NCBI RefSeq assembly: GCF_000485595.1
Contig: NW_014577077.1
Coordinates: 308,740-328,953, forward strand
Length of the DNA stretch: 20,214 nt
Reading direction: 5' to 3'
From: Priapulus caudatus
Taxonomy: Eukaryota > Priapulida > Priapulimorpha > Priapulimorphida > Priapulidae
The notes below the pieces were generated by a model. It saw nothing but the letters and a program-made list of their open reading frames with translations. It had not been told where the DNA came from and did not search any database. Made by a program: the position numbers and the translations under genes. Below, one piece after another: positions 1-8,584 of this stretch. How positions within the stretch are numbered: position 1 is the first letter of the stretch; each line of letters opens with the position of its first letter.

Positions 1-1133
1 TATATACACACACGAAACATCAGCTAGCGGCTATCATTAGCATGAGGACAAAAGCACAAGGTGCATGATTCACGATTATGATTATGTGTGGAGTGTGTGA
101 CCCTCCATTTAATGTATTCAGATTCCGAATGCATGTGAAAATTAATGATTCAACGTTTGACTCCATACTGAGTAATGGCTCAATTGCAATAATCAAAAGG
201 AATAGCGAAATAGAAGGAAATGCGGCATAAAATCGTTGGATTAACTACACCAGTTTATCTCGTCCACACACACACGCACGCACCGCACGCACACACACCA
301 AATTGCATTATTCCATATATAACTAGATTAACATATTGCATCTTTCAAACAGACAATTTAATTTCGCAGAGTGGTTTGTCTACACAGAGGAAATTTAGGT
401 GTCACGTTCCATATACATACGAAGCTACACGGGTCAGATGTGGGTATGTGCACAGTGCAGTATAGGTAAAACCATTGGTACGAGGGTAAGCAAATGGGTA
501 AGTATAAGGGCAAAGATATACCACGGCTGTCTACGTGGCAAAAAGGACTACCTAAAGCACGGCTCCGACTCAGTATTCAAAAACGAATTGCCGTGTACAA
601 AGCGATGTATGGTAGAAAATGACTGTGCTCCTAGATTTGCTAGCAATGCATAACATGCGCTACGCTTTCCACTGATTACGAAGCATATCGTCGAGAATCT
701 GTCATCTCAAAATGAGTTGTTCGGCGCGCCATACTGATCCACTGGTCGTTATCCGGTGCGTAGTGAACAAGGGTGCCTGATTCATGGGGGCCGCAATGCG
801 CGATACAGCAGGGCATCTGCTATGAAGACAAAGTCGGGTGTTCATACACTAGGGCTTCCTGCGTTAAAAGCAAAGCAAGGTAGACTCAGCTATGTACTCT
901 GCTCTACTATCAGAGCGTGGCAGATGCGACAAGGCTTCCAGCTTACGCTGGGTGGAGCAGTGTTTCCTGCATTAGAAGCACAGTGGATGGAACACTGCTT
1001 CCTGCTTCAGAACGTGCCGCGTTAGATGGATGCGGTAAACGCATGATAGAACATGGAGCTTTTGCCATCGAAGCATGCATCGCACATGTGGCAGATCTTT
1101 CTGAATCACGTCAGATGACTCCCTCGTAAAGAT
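1..1133. other. Non-coding stretch, no supported gene
   Basis: I see no supported gene here. The open frames at 220-465, 399-653, 756-1025 and 917-1129 overlap each other, lack convincing domains and are interrupted by a CA/CG microsatellite. The part from about 700 to 1130 is less AT-rich than its flanks and holds loose repeats of a CTTCCTGC-type motif (near 854, 962 and 999), which could be a decayed repeat or an old coding remnant. Confidence 0.5.
264..299. repeat. CA/CG microsatellite
   Basis: Alternating purine-pyrimidine repeat of CACA and CACG units. The same repeat family recurs at 1549, 3788, 9428, 11525 and 19139, so it is a genome-wide simple repeat and not a local element. Confidence 0.9.
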
Positions 1134-1364
1134 ATGTCTGTCACTCCCCTTGTAGCATCCTACTTGCTTTGTGTTCTCATACTATTTATGCAACACACAC
1201 ATCCGCCAGCCAGAGACGTCGACGAGAACAGTTTGGGCATATTGATTACTCTTCTTATGACACCTTTGTTTATCATAATTTTCTTATGTGTGCTAATTGA
1301 GCGATTATTCATTACCAAACACTCTGCGTCAAGGGACATGCTGGGTATGATAATATGTAGCTGA
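1134..1364 (+). CDS. Candidate small two-pass membrane protein (weak)
   Basis: Open frame of 76 codons, not recognised as any family. Residues about 5-19 (PLVASYLLCVLILFM) and 33-57 (SLGILITLLMTPLFIIIFLC and following) are strongly hydrophobic and are separated by a short charged linker (PPARDVDEN). The second segment is followed by basic residues (ER, TKH), as expected for a membrane hairpin. An AATAAA signal lies about 80 bases after the stop. The start context is mediocre (G at -3). There is no visible promoter, no homologue I recognise, and AT-rich DNA readily gives hydrophobic frames, so this may be chance. It could also be one exon of a larger gene. Confidence 0.2.
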   Translation: MSVTPLVASYLLCVLILFMQHTHPPARDVDENSLGILITLLMTPLFIIIFLCVLIERLFITKHSASRDMLGMIICS

Positions 1365-1405
1365 ACAGCCTATGGAATGAGCGGTTTAGTTGTAGCGCTG
1401 CACAA

Positions 1406-1437
1406 GACTACACATGGACTACACAGGACTACATATG
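1406..1437. repeat. Short tandem repeat, three 10-11 bp units
   Basis: Three consecutive copies of GACTACACATG-like units (11, 10 and 11 bp) directly upstream of the AATAAA at 1442. No function is evident. Confidence 0.7.
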
Positions 1438-1441
1438 CGGA

Positions 1442-1447
1442 AATAAA
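1442..1447 (+). promoter_or_regulatory. Possible poly(A) signal
   Basis: AATAAA about 80 bases downstream of the stop of the candidate ORF at 1134-1364. The hexamer is common by chance in AT-rich DNA, so it supports that ORF only weakly. Confidence 0.25.
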
Positions 1448-2384
1448 ATCTTCACAATAATACAATTACTACTTAACTTACCTACGAAACATAGCACAAT
1501 GTGCCGCAATGAATCGAATATGCCACTGAAAGATAGCTATTGCAATTTACACGCACACGCAAACGCACACGCAGGCGCACACGTGCACACCCACAAATAC
1601 ACGCACGCACGCACGCACCCCCTCCCCCCACACACACACATACACACACACGCGCAATAGCGACATTGCACTATACGGCGATTGCAAGCATTCTGCTAAC
1701 ATGGATTCAGAATATTCAATTACATAGTATATGCAGCATAGCGGGTAATCAAATGTAAATAATACGAACACAATAAAACTGAATGATATAATACGCAGTT
1801 AACTTTTCTAAATGAATGTCCGGAAATAGGCCATCTGCAACCTTTTAATCAGGAACTGGCTGCTTAACTGTATTACGTATTCTGATCGCCATTAATGCTG
1901 TATAAAACGTATGACTGCAAATCGATAAATGGACATGTCAAATGGAAAATCAAATTGTCATTAGCAACTGATCAGTCACATGAATTAAAGTGTAAAAGAT
2001 TATATACTCGTTTCTTCTAGTTTCAATGAGACATTCTAGCTTTGTGAAATATTTTTATGAAAAGAAAAAAACCCATACGTTACGAGAAGGTTTACTCGCC
2101 TAACTGCCTATAGCACACTCTGGCTGGAAAATCAAGTGTGCTTATGTCATAGTTAGAAAACTCGTCTGTGTTGTCACGAATAATGGCCGAATTTTACTTA
2201 ACATCATAAACATATTTAACATACTTTTGCTGCGTGAGGTAACCTTTGTGCTTGTGGGGAATGTATGCTAGCCACACACATATTATTGTTAGAATCCAAA
2301 TTTGATTGACAAAATCGTTGAACCATTCTAAATGTAGTTTATTCACTACTCGATGTTTAATCGTACACAAATGAACTTAGTTAT
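1448..2384. other. Non-coding AT-rich stretch
   Basis: No gene is supported. It contains the CA/CG microsatellite at 1549-1656; otherwise it is AT-rich single-copy-looking sequence without clear inverted repeats or splice-bounded open frames. Confidence 0.5.
1549..1656. repeat. CA/CG microsatellite
   Basis: About 108 bp of interrupted CACA/CACG repeats with an internal CCCCTCCCCCC tract. The open frames across it on both strands (RTRKRT..., VCVCV...) are repeat translations and not genes. Confidence 0.9.
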
Positions 2385-2655
2385 GCTGATAGGGTCTATG
2401 TCCCCCAGGGTACTGCCGGAACGTACCCTGGTCACTATTTGATATGGTTAGGGTTAGGATTAGGGTTAGGGTTAGGGTTAGGTTTAGGGTTAGGGTTAGG
2501 GTTAGGGAGTAGGCGTAGGCGACTCCCTAGACTCGTTATTGGAGTAGGCGAGGTACGGTCCGGCATTTTAGATAGTACCAGGGTACGTTTCGGTATACCG
2601 GACCGTACCCAGGGTACGTTCCGGCAGTACCCCGGGGGACATAGACCCTCTCAGC
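2385..2655. mobile_element. MITE with telomeric-repeat core, 9-bp TSD
   Basis: Terminal inverted repeats of about 47 bp: the left end starts GCTGATAGGGTCTATGTCC (2385) and the right end reads GCTGAGAGGGTCTATGTCC on the other strand (ending 2655). They continue through CCC(A/G)GGGTACTGCCGG and ACGTACCCTGG. The element is flanked by an exact 9-bp duplication, CTTAGTTAT, at 2376-2384 and 2656-2664. Inside are ten TTAGGG-type units, a GAGTAGGCG-rich spacer and a second partial inverted copy of the ACGTACCCTGG end motif. There is no transposase frame. A 9-bp duplication and ends beginning with G are what Mutator-like elements make; that superfamily assignment is inference. Confidence 0.88.
2448..2507 (+). 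repeat. Interstitial telomeric array, ten TTAGGG units
   Basis: Sixty bases in exact 6-bp register: eight TTAGGG units plus one TTAGGA and one TTAGGT. It lies inside the MITE at 2385-2655, so transposition and not telomere fusion explains its position. The Gly-Leu repeat frame across it (2439-2660) is a translation of the repeat. Confidence 0.95.
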
Positions 2656-3532
2656 CTTAGTTATGACCAATTGTGATTTAGTCACTGTACCTGTATGCGA
2701 TGAATACATTGCCTTAAACAAAGGCACTATTAGACTACTACCAAATGTAATTGAAAATTATACAGTCACAATGTATGTGTAATAAAACATAATGTATATG
2801 AAAATGAAAGAGTGAGAGCCACGTTTATAAACGGTTGACTGCTAACGAGATAAGGATGTTTCCACCATACCACGACGAGCTGTTTTAGACAGGTACTCGA
2901 TTTCTATCAAACAGCTACGGTCAGTGTTTTACGGCGGTCTCCCTTTGATGCAGTAGGTACATACGCGGGTATAGGATTATTTCACTTCTCAATTATGCTA
3001 TCGATTCGGGCACCAGCGGCATGGCAGGTTTTACAAAACCAACGGTCTAAACACTCGCGCTTACACATGACATCAGCTCATAAAGGGCAAATTCCTTTCA
3101 TAACGTTCCTATAGAATGTTGATGTGCGAAATATTGCTAATTATTCCCAAGCATCCTTTGGATATGCCAGATCTATTATGAGATAAATAAAATGTCCGCC
3201 GAATGGAATCTGTCACAAAGCACGGGACGTGGTGCTGTGACAGTCGCACCAGGTGCAGACTGCGGAGAATATAATGATTTTAGCAATGCTTCAACCATCT
3301 GAAGGGAAATGAGCAACAAAGCCGAGCTACATGGCATCGCGTCTGGCCGTTGACAACGACCCTGCACTGATTTAGCGGGCCTCTGGATACTTTCAGCGCC
3401 TCGGCGCGTTTACTTTAGCCGCATAAGGCCATTGCAGTTAGATTTGCAGTCACAGCTACTAGCTGTAAACCTTGGCAAGCTTTTCAATAATATTTAGAGT
3501 AAAAGACAGTACAAGAAAAGTAAACAGGAGAT

Positions 3533-3604
3533 CGCACGAATGCCCTAGCAAGCGGCATTCCCGTGCGGCCTTGCTAGGTGGCGTTTGGGGGCATACTCCC
3601 CAAA
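3533..3604. repeat. Cluster of overlapping inverted repeats (hairpins)
   Basis: Three stems in 72 bases. Stem A pairs CGCACGAATGCC (3533-3544) with GGCATT and CGTGCG (3554-3559, 3562-3567), with a 2-nt bulge. Stem B pairs CCTAGCAAG (3544-3552) with CTTGCTAGG (3570-3578). A and B share bases and cannot form together. Stem C pairs TTTGGGG (3584-3590) with CCCCAAA (3598-3604). It does not match the histone mRNA stem-loop or a tRNA. It may be a decayed fold-back element or a structured RNA; the function is unknown. Confidence 0.6.
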
Positions 3605-3787
3605 GTAAATTGTAAAAATAAGACAGAATTATGCATTCTATTGGACTCTGGCACTAAACTTTAAAAAAGTTTTTGGCTACATCAGGATACAATATATATG
3701 TAACCAACATCATGTTGGCGCTATTGGTAGGTGGACAACCATCATGCTTGGCAATTGGTGCTTATAGGAAAGACTATATTTATACAT

Positions 3788-3828
3788 ACACACACACGCA
3801 CACACGCACGCACGCACGCACGCGCACA

Positions 3829-3867
<39 letters not shown>

Positions 3868-3893
3868 GCGCACACACACACGCACGCACACGC
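3788..3893. repeat. CACG/CA microsatellite
   Basis: About 105 bp dominated by perfect CGCA units flanked by CACA runs. Alternating purine-pyrimidine DNA of this type can adopt Z-form. Four overlapping open frames across it are low-complexity His/Thr/Arg or Cys/Val shadows. Confidence 0.95.
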
Positions 3894-4038
3894 ATGTATA
3901 CACGGTACGGCTATTGGGGGGACGTACGTGCATCATACGTACGTACCATGTAAAGACAGGTGTAGTGTAAGTTGGCGAGGTAAACTTGTCTCGCTACTCT
4001 GACTTTCAACGTGCCTTTTACATAAATTCTCCAATGTG

Positions 4039-4046
4039 CACCAAGT
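4039..4046. repeat. Left target-site duplication of fold-back MITE
   Basis: CACCAAGT, repeated exactly at 4500-4507 on the other side of the element at 4047-4499. Confidence 0.85.
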
Positions 4047-4499
4047 CACAGGCACTTGGAACGTCTCAATAAAAAAATAATGGTAAATAAACACGAAATC
4101 TATTTACTACCAAAGTCTTAATGTTTCTCTACTTTATTTCGCCTATTATTACCGATAATTACATATAAATGCCGGTCAAATGCTCATCTGCAACACATAA
4201 GTATACACCGCACGCACGCCCTGTGCACAAACAACAAGAAGTAGAACAAGAAGAAGAACAAGAAGAAGAAGAAGAAAAGAGAACAAGAAGAATTAAGAAG
4301 AGAACTCTCTTCTTCTTCTTGTTTGTGCACAGGGCGTGCGTGCGGTGTACTTGTGTGTTGCAGATGAGAATTTGACCGGCATTTACAGGTAATTATCGGC
4401 AATAATAGACGAAATAGAGTAGAGAAACATTAAGACTTTGGTAGTAAATACATTTCGTGTTTATTTACCTTTTTTATTGAGACATTCCAAGTGCCTGTG
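4047..4499. mobile_element. Fold-back MITE (453 bp), 8-bp TSD
   Basis: Two inverted arms of almost 200 bp (about 4047-4240 and 4310-4499) match with only scattered differences and short indels. They start CACAGGCACTTGGA and run through GCCGGTCAAA and CGCACGCACGCCCTGTGCAC to a purine-rich GAA/AAG core of about 70 bp. An exact 8-bp duplication, CACCAAGT, flanks it. There is no transposase. An 8-bp duplication fits a hAT-type origin; that is inference. Each arm carries AATAAA hexamers pointing out of that arm, so the element can offer poly(A) signals to either strand. It sits just downstream of the last predicted exon of the minus-strand gene. Confidence 0.92.
4460..4478 (-). promoter_or_regulatory. 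Two AATAAA poly(A) signals inside the MITE arm
   Basis: Read on the minus strand, AATAAA occurs at 4478-4473 and again at 4465-4460. The first is 64 bases after the TGA of the proposed terminal exon (4544-4542). This is the nearest signal downstream of that stop. Use of it is inferred from position only. Confidence 0.45.
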
Positions 4500-4541
4500 C
4501 ACCAAGTAGCCTACCTGTGTAGCAGGCAGGTGATGACTTAA

Positions 4542-4606
4542 TCAAGGCAAAATACAGTAATGCTGTATCAATCTATTTCTTCGTATCGTGGCACGCGGCT
4601 TGTCTG
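4542..4606 (-). CDS. Proposed terminal exon of the docking-like gene
   Basis: Candidate exon found by reading frame, not by homology. An acceptor GTATGCAGCAG (4614-4604) ends in a tandem NAGNAG, so the exon may start at 4606 or 4603. Joined to the phase-1 end of the exon at 4978-4885 it reads A-DKPRATIRRNRLIQHYCILP and stops at TGA 4544-4542. Either acceptor keeps the frame. The pyrimidine tract is only moderate and there is no recognised domain. An AATAAA lies 64 bases downstream. The alternative is that the previous exon is read through its donor to a TGA at 4831-4829. Confidence 0.35.
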
Positions 4607-4884
4607 CTGCATACAGGTGTGTGTTGTATACAGCAGCACAGACGAACATAATCCACATTCTCGATGGTGGAGAAACACATCATAATGGTGTGGGTGCTTT
4701 TGTGATCTCATCATCAATCGCGGTCAAATTTTGTGATCGCGGTCATTTCTGTGCTTGTGTTCATTTCTCATGTTACTACATGGCTGATGCGATCATTCGT
4801 CTATTCCAAATGATTCGACTAACCTACTTCAAACGCAATGATACAATGACACCCAGTAATTTCCAAAAAGAAAGCCAGTCCTAC

Positions 4885-4978
4885 CTTTCGGACATTTGTT
4901 CAGGTGGGCTGATGGTCTCCCGGCTTGGCTGTCTTCCCTCTGACCTGTGCTTCCTTCATCATTAGAAATAGTCTGAAC
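4885..4978 (-). CDS. Proposed penultimate exon of the docking-like gene
   Basis: A 94-bp stretch bounded by a good acceptor (GGTATATGTTCTCTCAG, AG at 4980-4979) and a good donor (AAAG then GTAGGA, GT at 4884-4883). The large exon ends in phase 0 at 5365, and this exon opens in phase 0 with no stop: VQTISNDEGSTGQREDSQ and onward to HLNKCPK, then one base left over (phase 1). Its composition (Ser, Asp, Glu, Gln, Gly) matches the disordered C-terminal region of the large exon. The plus-strand frame at 4588-4965 that overlaps it is a shadow. If not spliced onward, translation continues 18 codons past the donor to TGA at 4831-4829. Confidence 0.5.
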
Positions 4979-5364
4979 CTGAGAGAACATATACCAGCAC
5001 TTGTACGTTTGTTATGTTAAACTTGCTTAGAAGAAGCCTATCTAATACTGGCATAACACTACCATTGGCATTTTACTAATATATAAATGATGCTACATCA
5101 ATATATTGATGAAAGTGATATCCAAGGGTGGAGTATATCGTCTATATGCCTCGTCACAAACATGCCCTTCCGAAATTTTGAAAGATAATAAACCTGATTG
5201 GTAATTCAGAATGCCTTCTAATGCCTTACTGCCCATTAGCGACCAAGTAGTATATTCATGAAGTATATAATATAGTAAAAACTGGCCTCACAGACAAGAT
5301 AGCTGGATCACTCACACCCATTGATGCTTACATTGGAATCACAATGATACACTGCCAATCCTAC

Positions 5365-6486
5365 CTTCAGGCTACTGTACGTGAGAGGTATCCATGATCC
5401 GTCCCTCTTGTCGCTGTGGTTAGATTGCTGAGATTGCGACCTGAAAGACTGCTGGGAACCTGACCTTGGACTGTCAATGCCACTGTCGGGATTGCACTCG
5501 CTGGCACCAGAGGGCGTTGATTCTGCACGCTGCTCGGGCGTGCTGCCCTCCCCACTGTCATTTCTCTGGAAGTTGCCCGAAGGGCGGGCCATTCTGCTGT
5601 GTGCATCCGTACCAAAGTGATTGCTTCTATCTTGTAACGGAGATTCACTGCGAGGAGGGAAACCCGACCGCGTCCTTGGAGGCAGGTAGCCAGACCGCTC
5701 AGTTCTAAGATTAACGTACGTCGGCTCGTCCCCGACTGCATAGGGGGTTGCTCCCAGTCTGCTCACATAGCTGTAATGTGGCTGGTTGCGTGGCAAGCAT
5801 ACCTTACGATTCTCGGTATCCGCACCACCGATTTTCACGTGGCCACCATGAGAGATTCGCATTCTTGCTCCTGGTTGAGATTCTCCCCGATCTACAAGTG
5901 CAAGCGGACCAGAGGAAGCTCTTATGCTGGCTCTGTCACGTGATGGACTCAAGGACATGTTCTCGTCTGTGTTCTCCATGCCGGGTCTAGTGCTGTGTGG
6001 GCTGAATGACTGCGACCTGACCAGAATATCGCGTTGAGTGTCGAAGATGCACTCCGGCTGGTCTAGTCGCATGCTGACGCTGCGAAGTGGCACTTGTCTC
6101 TCTCTATAATTTTCGTGCAAGTTCACAACGTCCGCATTCATGTAGTCTCTACTGGGTTGCGGATAGCTTTTTGACATGCAGCCATAATTTTGATTACTCC
6201 ACTCGACGCTTGAGTAGGGAGTATCATAGATGTGATAGCTCGATGCCTGTGCTGTACTCAATGGGTGCCTTGGGGATTCCTCATTAATGCTCGTCAATGG
6301 TGACATCACTTTTCCGCGCGAGTCGATTGTCACGCGCGGTGTAGATATTGGCCGCCTGTGTGCACTAGGGTGTACCAGTTTGACTGGATCTACTCGTTTC
6401 CAGTTTGATTGATTCAGTTGCTGTTGATCATACACTGGCTGGTGTTGGCTTTGCTGGAGGTGGTACAGCTGCTGGTGATCATTTTC

Positions 6487-6524
<38 letters not shown>

Positions 6525-8538
6525 GCCAATGCTGCTGGTGGTGTTGCTGCTGATGTGACTGCTTTCGAGGTTCAGGCATTGTCGACCTTTCATACCCACC
6601 ACGAACAAATGAATTTTCATTATCTCTAGCTTCCTGTTGCCACTGATTAGCAACGTCAAGATCCTCAAAATTTACAGACTTCTTCTGTTGTGGAAGTGAC
6701 GATCGTGAGTTTGCTCCCCACTGAAAACTATCACCACTTGGCCGGCCACCTGATGGGGTAGGTCGAGATGTAACCCCACACTCCACGGGTGTAAGTTTCT
6801 GATCTTCTGAAGCACGGTCATACTTGTCACGGCGTGACTGTCGATCAGGTCTGTGTGCAATACCATATCTACTGAGACTACTGGGCTTAACCGCAATCGG
6901 CGGATGCTTAGGCTCAAACTTCGAAACGTCAACAACAGTGTAGTTAAGCTGCTTCACTTCATCTAGCGAAGGCAGACCGGCTTTTCCAGCGCTAGTTTCA
7001 TGATCGGTGTCTCCATTACTGCCTATCTGTGCGTGCGAAAAAGTTGCTTGCGGGTGAGCAGTAATAGGTAGCTTACTGTTACTAGACACTGCTGCAAGTG
7101 TTTCCGGTGGCACAGGCAGCTGCCTTGGCCTAATCGTTTTGATGGTGTTTGAACCAGCAATCAGCTGGTATCGGCTAAAAGGATGCGGCTCAGGCTCAGA
7201 TTCAATCTTATTATTAGAAACGTACTCGGACAACTGGCTCTCATGTGCTTGTGACAGTGCTGTATTTTCAGGGCCTGGCATATCACGATCATAACTTTTC
7301 TCTGGAGGTGGAGGAGAGGCAGATTTCTCTGAAGAGCAGCTGTCTACACAATTTTTTAGCTGTTGCTCAACAGCATCGAGGTCTGTGCACTTATATGGCT
7401 TTTTGGTAAGTGACTCATCGACACTCTTTGGGGAGTCAAGTCCGTTGTCTGGACTGGTCTTACCTTTGCATTTGTCAAAGGTTATCGTTATCGTCGTCTT
7501 GACTCCAGGGCTCTTGGAGCGTGACCGCTCTCTGCTAGCTAGTGGGCTGCAAGTCTTACTAGATTTACTGTGACAACCTTCGTCCCCATCTAGCTTCTTC
7601 ACGTTGATAATATTACTATTTACTGATTCTGGTAGCTGCTCCTGGTGATATGGCATCTCGTGATAGTCATTCAATTTTCGCTGCTTATCTTTGGCAATTC
7701 CAGCAGAGTTGTCATCGTAAACGAATTTCATATGGCGTGTAGCAGGAGCCGTTTTACTGTCTTTGGAATTCTTAGGGCTTTTCGGACTCTTTGGGCTCTT
7801 GGGGCTCTTGGGGCTCTTGGGGCTTTTCGGGTGTTTAAGGAATTTGAAAGAAGTTACCATCTCACTTAAGTGGTCTATTATACCGGACCCGCTACTTCTT
7901 GAATCACCATTTCTTGGTCCTGGTGATTTCTTGATTCCTTTTGTAGACTGTGTATCTTCTCTTCCGGACATGATAGCATTCCTGCCATCTGACCTACCTG
8001 AACTCTCCTTTCTTGAAATACTTTTAATGATTCGCTTTGGTGATGGAAATGGGCTTCTAGATCCTGTTTGCTTCTCTGTTTTACCTGGCTTGGGACTATT
8101 ACATCCACTACTACTAGCACTCTCTGTGTCGGCTGTACCTGAAGAGGTCTCTATTTCCTTACCATTCGAACCATGCTTAACATCAGATACATAAACCTGG
8201 TCAACGCTTTTACAGATATCCAATAAACCACCAGAGTCCTTACTGGTTGGGCTCGTGTTACTATTTTTTCTCAGATGTTCAGGGGACCTCGGGCAGCACT
8301 TGCAATCGATTCCATGCGTTACGATGTCATCGTCGGGGTTCGAAGCCATGGAAACAATTCGGGGTTTCCTCTCATTTGGCGAGAAGTCAGGCAGTTGTTG
8401 AACTGAATGCGTGTCATTATTGACTGGTGAGCCAGCAGGCGACAGGCCTTCGCAACTGTCCACACTTGCTTCTTCACTAGGGTTGAGCGTTGAAGGAGGG
8501 CCTGCACAGATCTGTGTAGCTGGAATCTTAGAAGGCAT
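5365..8538 (-). CDS. Large docking/adaptor-like protein, main exon
   Basis: Single open exon of 1058 codons from ATG 8538 to a donor AAG/GTAGGA at 5365/5364; unspliced, it adds 18 codons to TGA at 5308. The protein is Ser/Pro/Gln/Arg-rich and probably disordered, with no enzyme, PH, PTB or membrane domain. Features numbered from this Met: KSP x6 at 238-255, SH3 ligand RQLPVPP at 472-478, LNYTVVDVSKF at 531-541, Gln-rich region 660-708 with Q13 at 672-684, YDTPY at 771-775, YMNA at 799-802, TYVNLR at 940-945, DSGEGS at 994-999 and DSGIDS at 1018-1023. YxN motifs are Grb2-SH2 ligands, and NYxxVD resembles Shp2/SH2 sites of IRS, GAB and FRS proteins. That suggests a cytoplasmic signalling scaffold whose N-terminal domain, if any, is encoded upstream. 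Composition is visibly more GC-rich than the flanks. Orthology is unproven. Confidence 0.85.
5470..5487 (-). other. DSGIDS phosphodegron-like motif
   Basis: Encodes DSGIDS, an exact match to the DSGxxS motif that beta-TrCP (SCF ubiquitin ligase) binds when both serines are phosphorylated, as in beta-catenin and I-kappa-B. A Pro follows the second Ser. Function here is inferred. Confidence 0.5.
5542..5559 (-). other. DSGEGS phosphodegron-like motif
   Basis: Encodes DSGEGS, a second DSGxxS match 24 residues before the DSGIDS motif, in the same acidic/serine-rich C-terminal stretch. It lacks the hydrophobic residue after Gly, so it is a weaker fit than DSGIDS. Confidence 0.4.
6487..6525 (-). 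repeat. Pure CAA polyglutamine tract (13 codons)
   Basis: Thirteen uninterrupted CAA codons inside a longer Gln/His-rich region (about 6425-6560) where CAG and CAA are mixed. The uninterrupted triplet run is a likely site of length variation. The overlapping poly-Val and poly-Asn frames are shadows. Confidence 0.95.
7774..7827 (-). repeat. KSP tripeptide tandem repeat
   Basis: Six tandem Lys-Ser-Pro codon triplets (9-bp units AAG AGC CCC with small changes). KSP is a proline-directed kinase site pattern known from neurofilament tails; here it follows a hydrophobic FKFLKHP stretch. Near-identical 9-bp units indicate recent tandem expansion. Confidence 0.9.
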
Positions 8539-8580
8539 GCCTTTCACGGAAAAATCTGCATGCTGTGAATACTGTCACCT
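8539..8580 (-). promoter_or_regulatory. Exon start with competing acceptors; 5' leader
   Basis: Upstream of the ATG a strong pyrimidine tract ends TTTTTGTTCTAG (AG at 8582-8581). Using that acceptor, the exon opens AGG TGA, an in-frame stop, so translation would begin at ATG 8538 (G at -3). A second AG nine bases on (GTGACAG, exon from 8571) removes the stop and leaves an open phase-0 frame, YSQHADFSVKG-M, joinable to an upstream exon. An out-of-frame ATG here encodes only MQIFP before a stop. The choice of acceptor therefore decides whether this exon carries the start or is internal. Confidence 0.55.
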
Positions 8581-8584
8581 CTAG

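Larger units (their letters stand above)
2656..4046. other. Non-coding stretch between two MITEs
   Basis: No gene is supported. The stretch contains the hairpin cluster at 3533-3604 and the CACG microsatellite at 3788-3893. The minus-strand frame at 3176-3367 (63 codons) has no recognisable domain or splice context. Confidence 0.5.

Noticed and set aside
2439-2660. Gly-Leu repeat ORF on the plus strand
   Set aside because: It is the translation of TTAGGG repeats and transposon ends, with no independent coding evidence.
3673-4002. Open frames rich in His, Thr, Ala, Arg or Cys and Val
   Set aside because: They are translations of the CACG microsatellite in several frames; the same happens at 1547-1771, 9387-9575 and 19022-19321.
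4200-4350. GAA/AAG tract as an independent microsatellite
   Set aside because: It is the loop of the fold-back MITE at 4047-4499, so I treat it as part of that element.
4588-4965. 125-codon plus-strand frame
   Set aside because: No domain or start context; it runs antisense to the proposed spliced exons of the minus-strand gene, which are better bounded.
7763-8194. 143-codon plus-strand frame rich in Leu, Gly and Phe
   Set aside because: Antisense shadow of the KSP repeat and serine-rich part of the large minus-strand exon.
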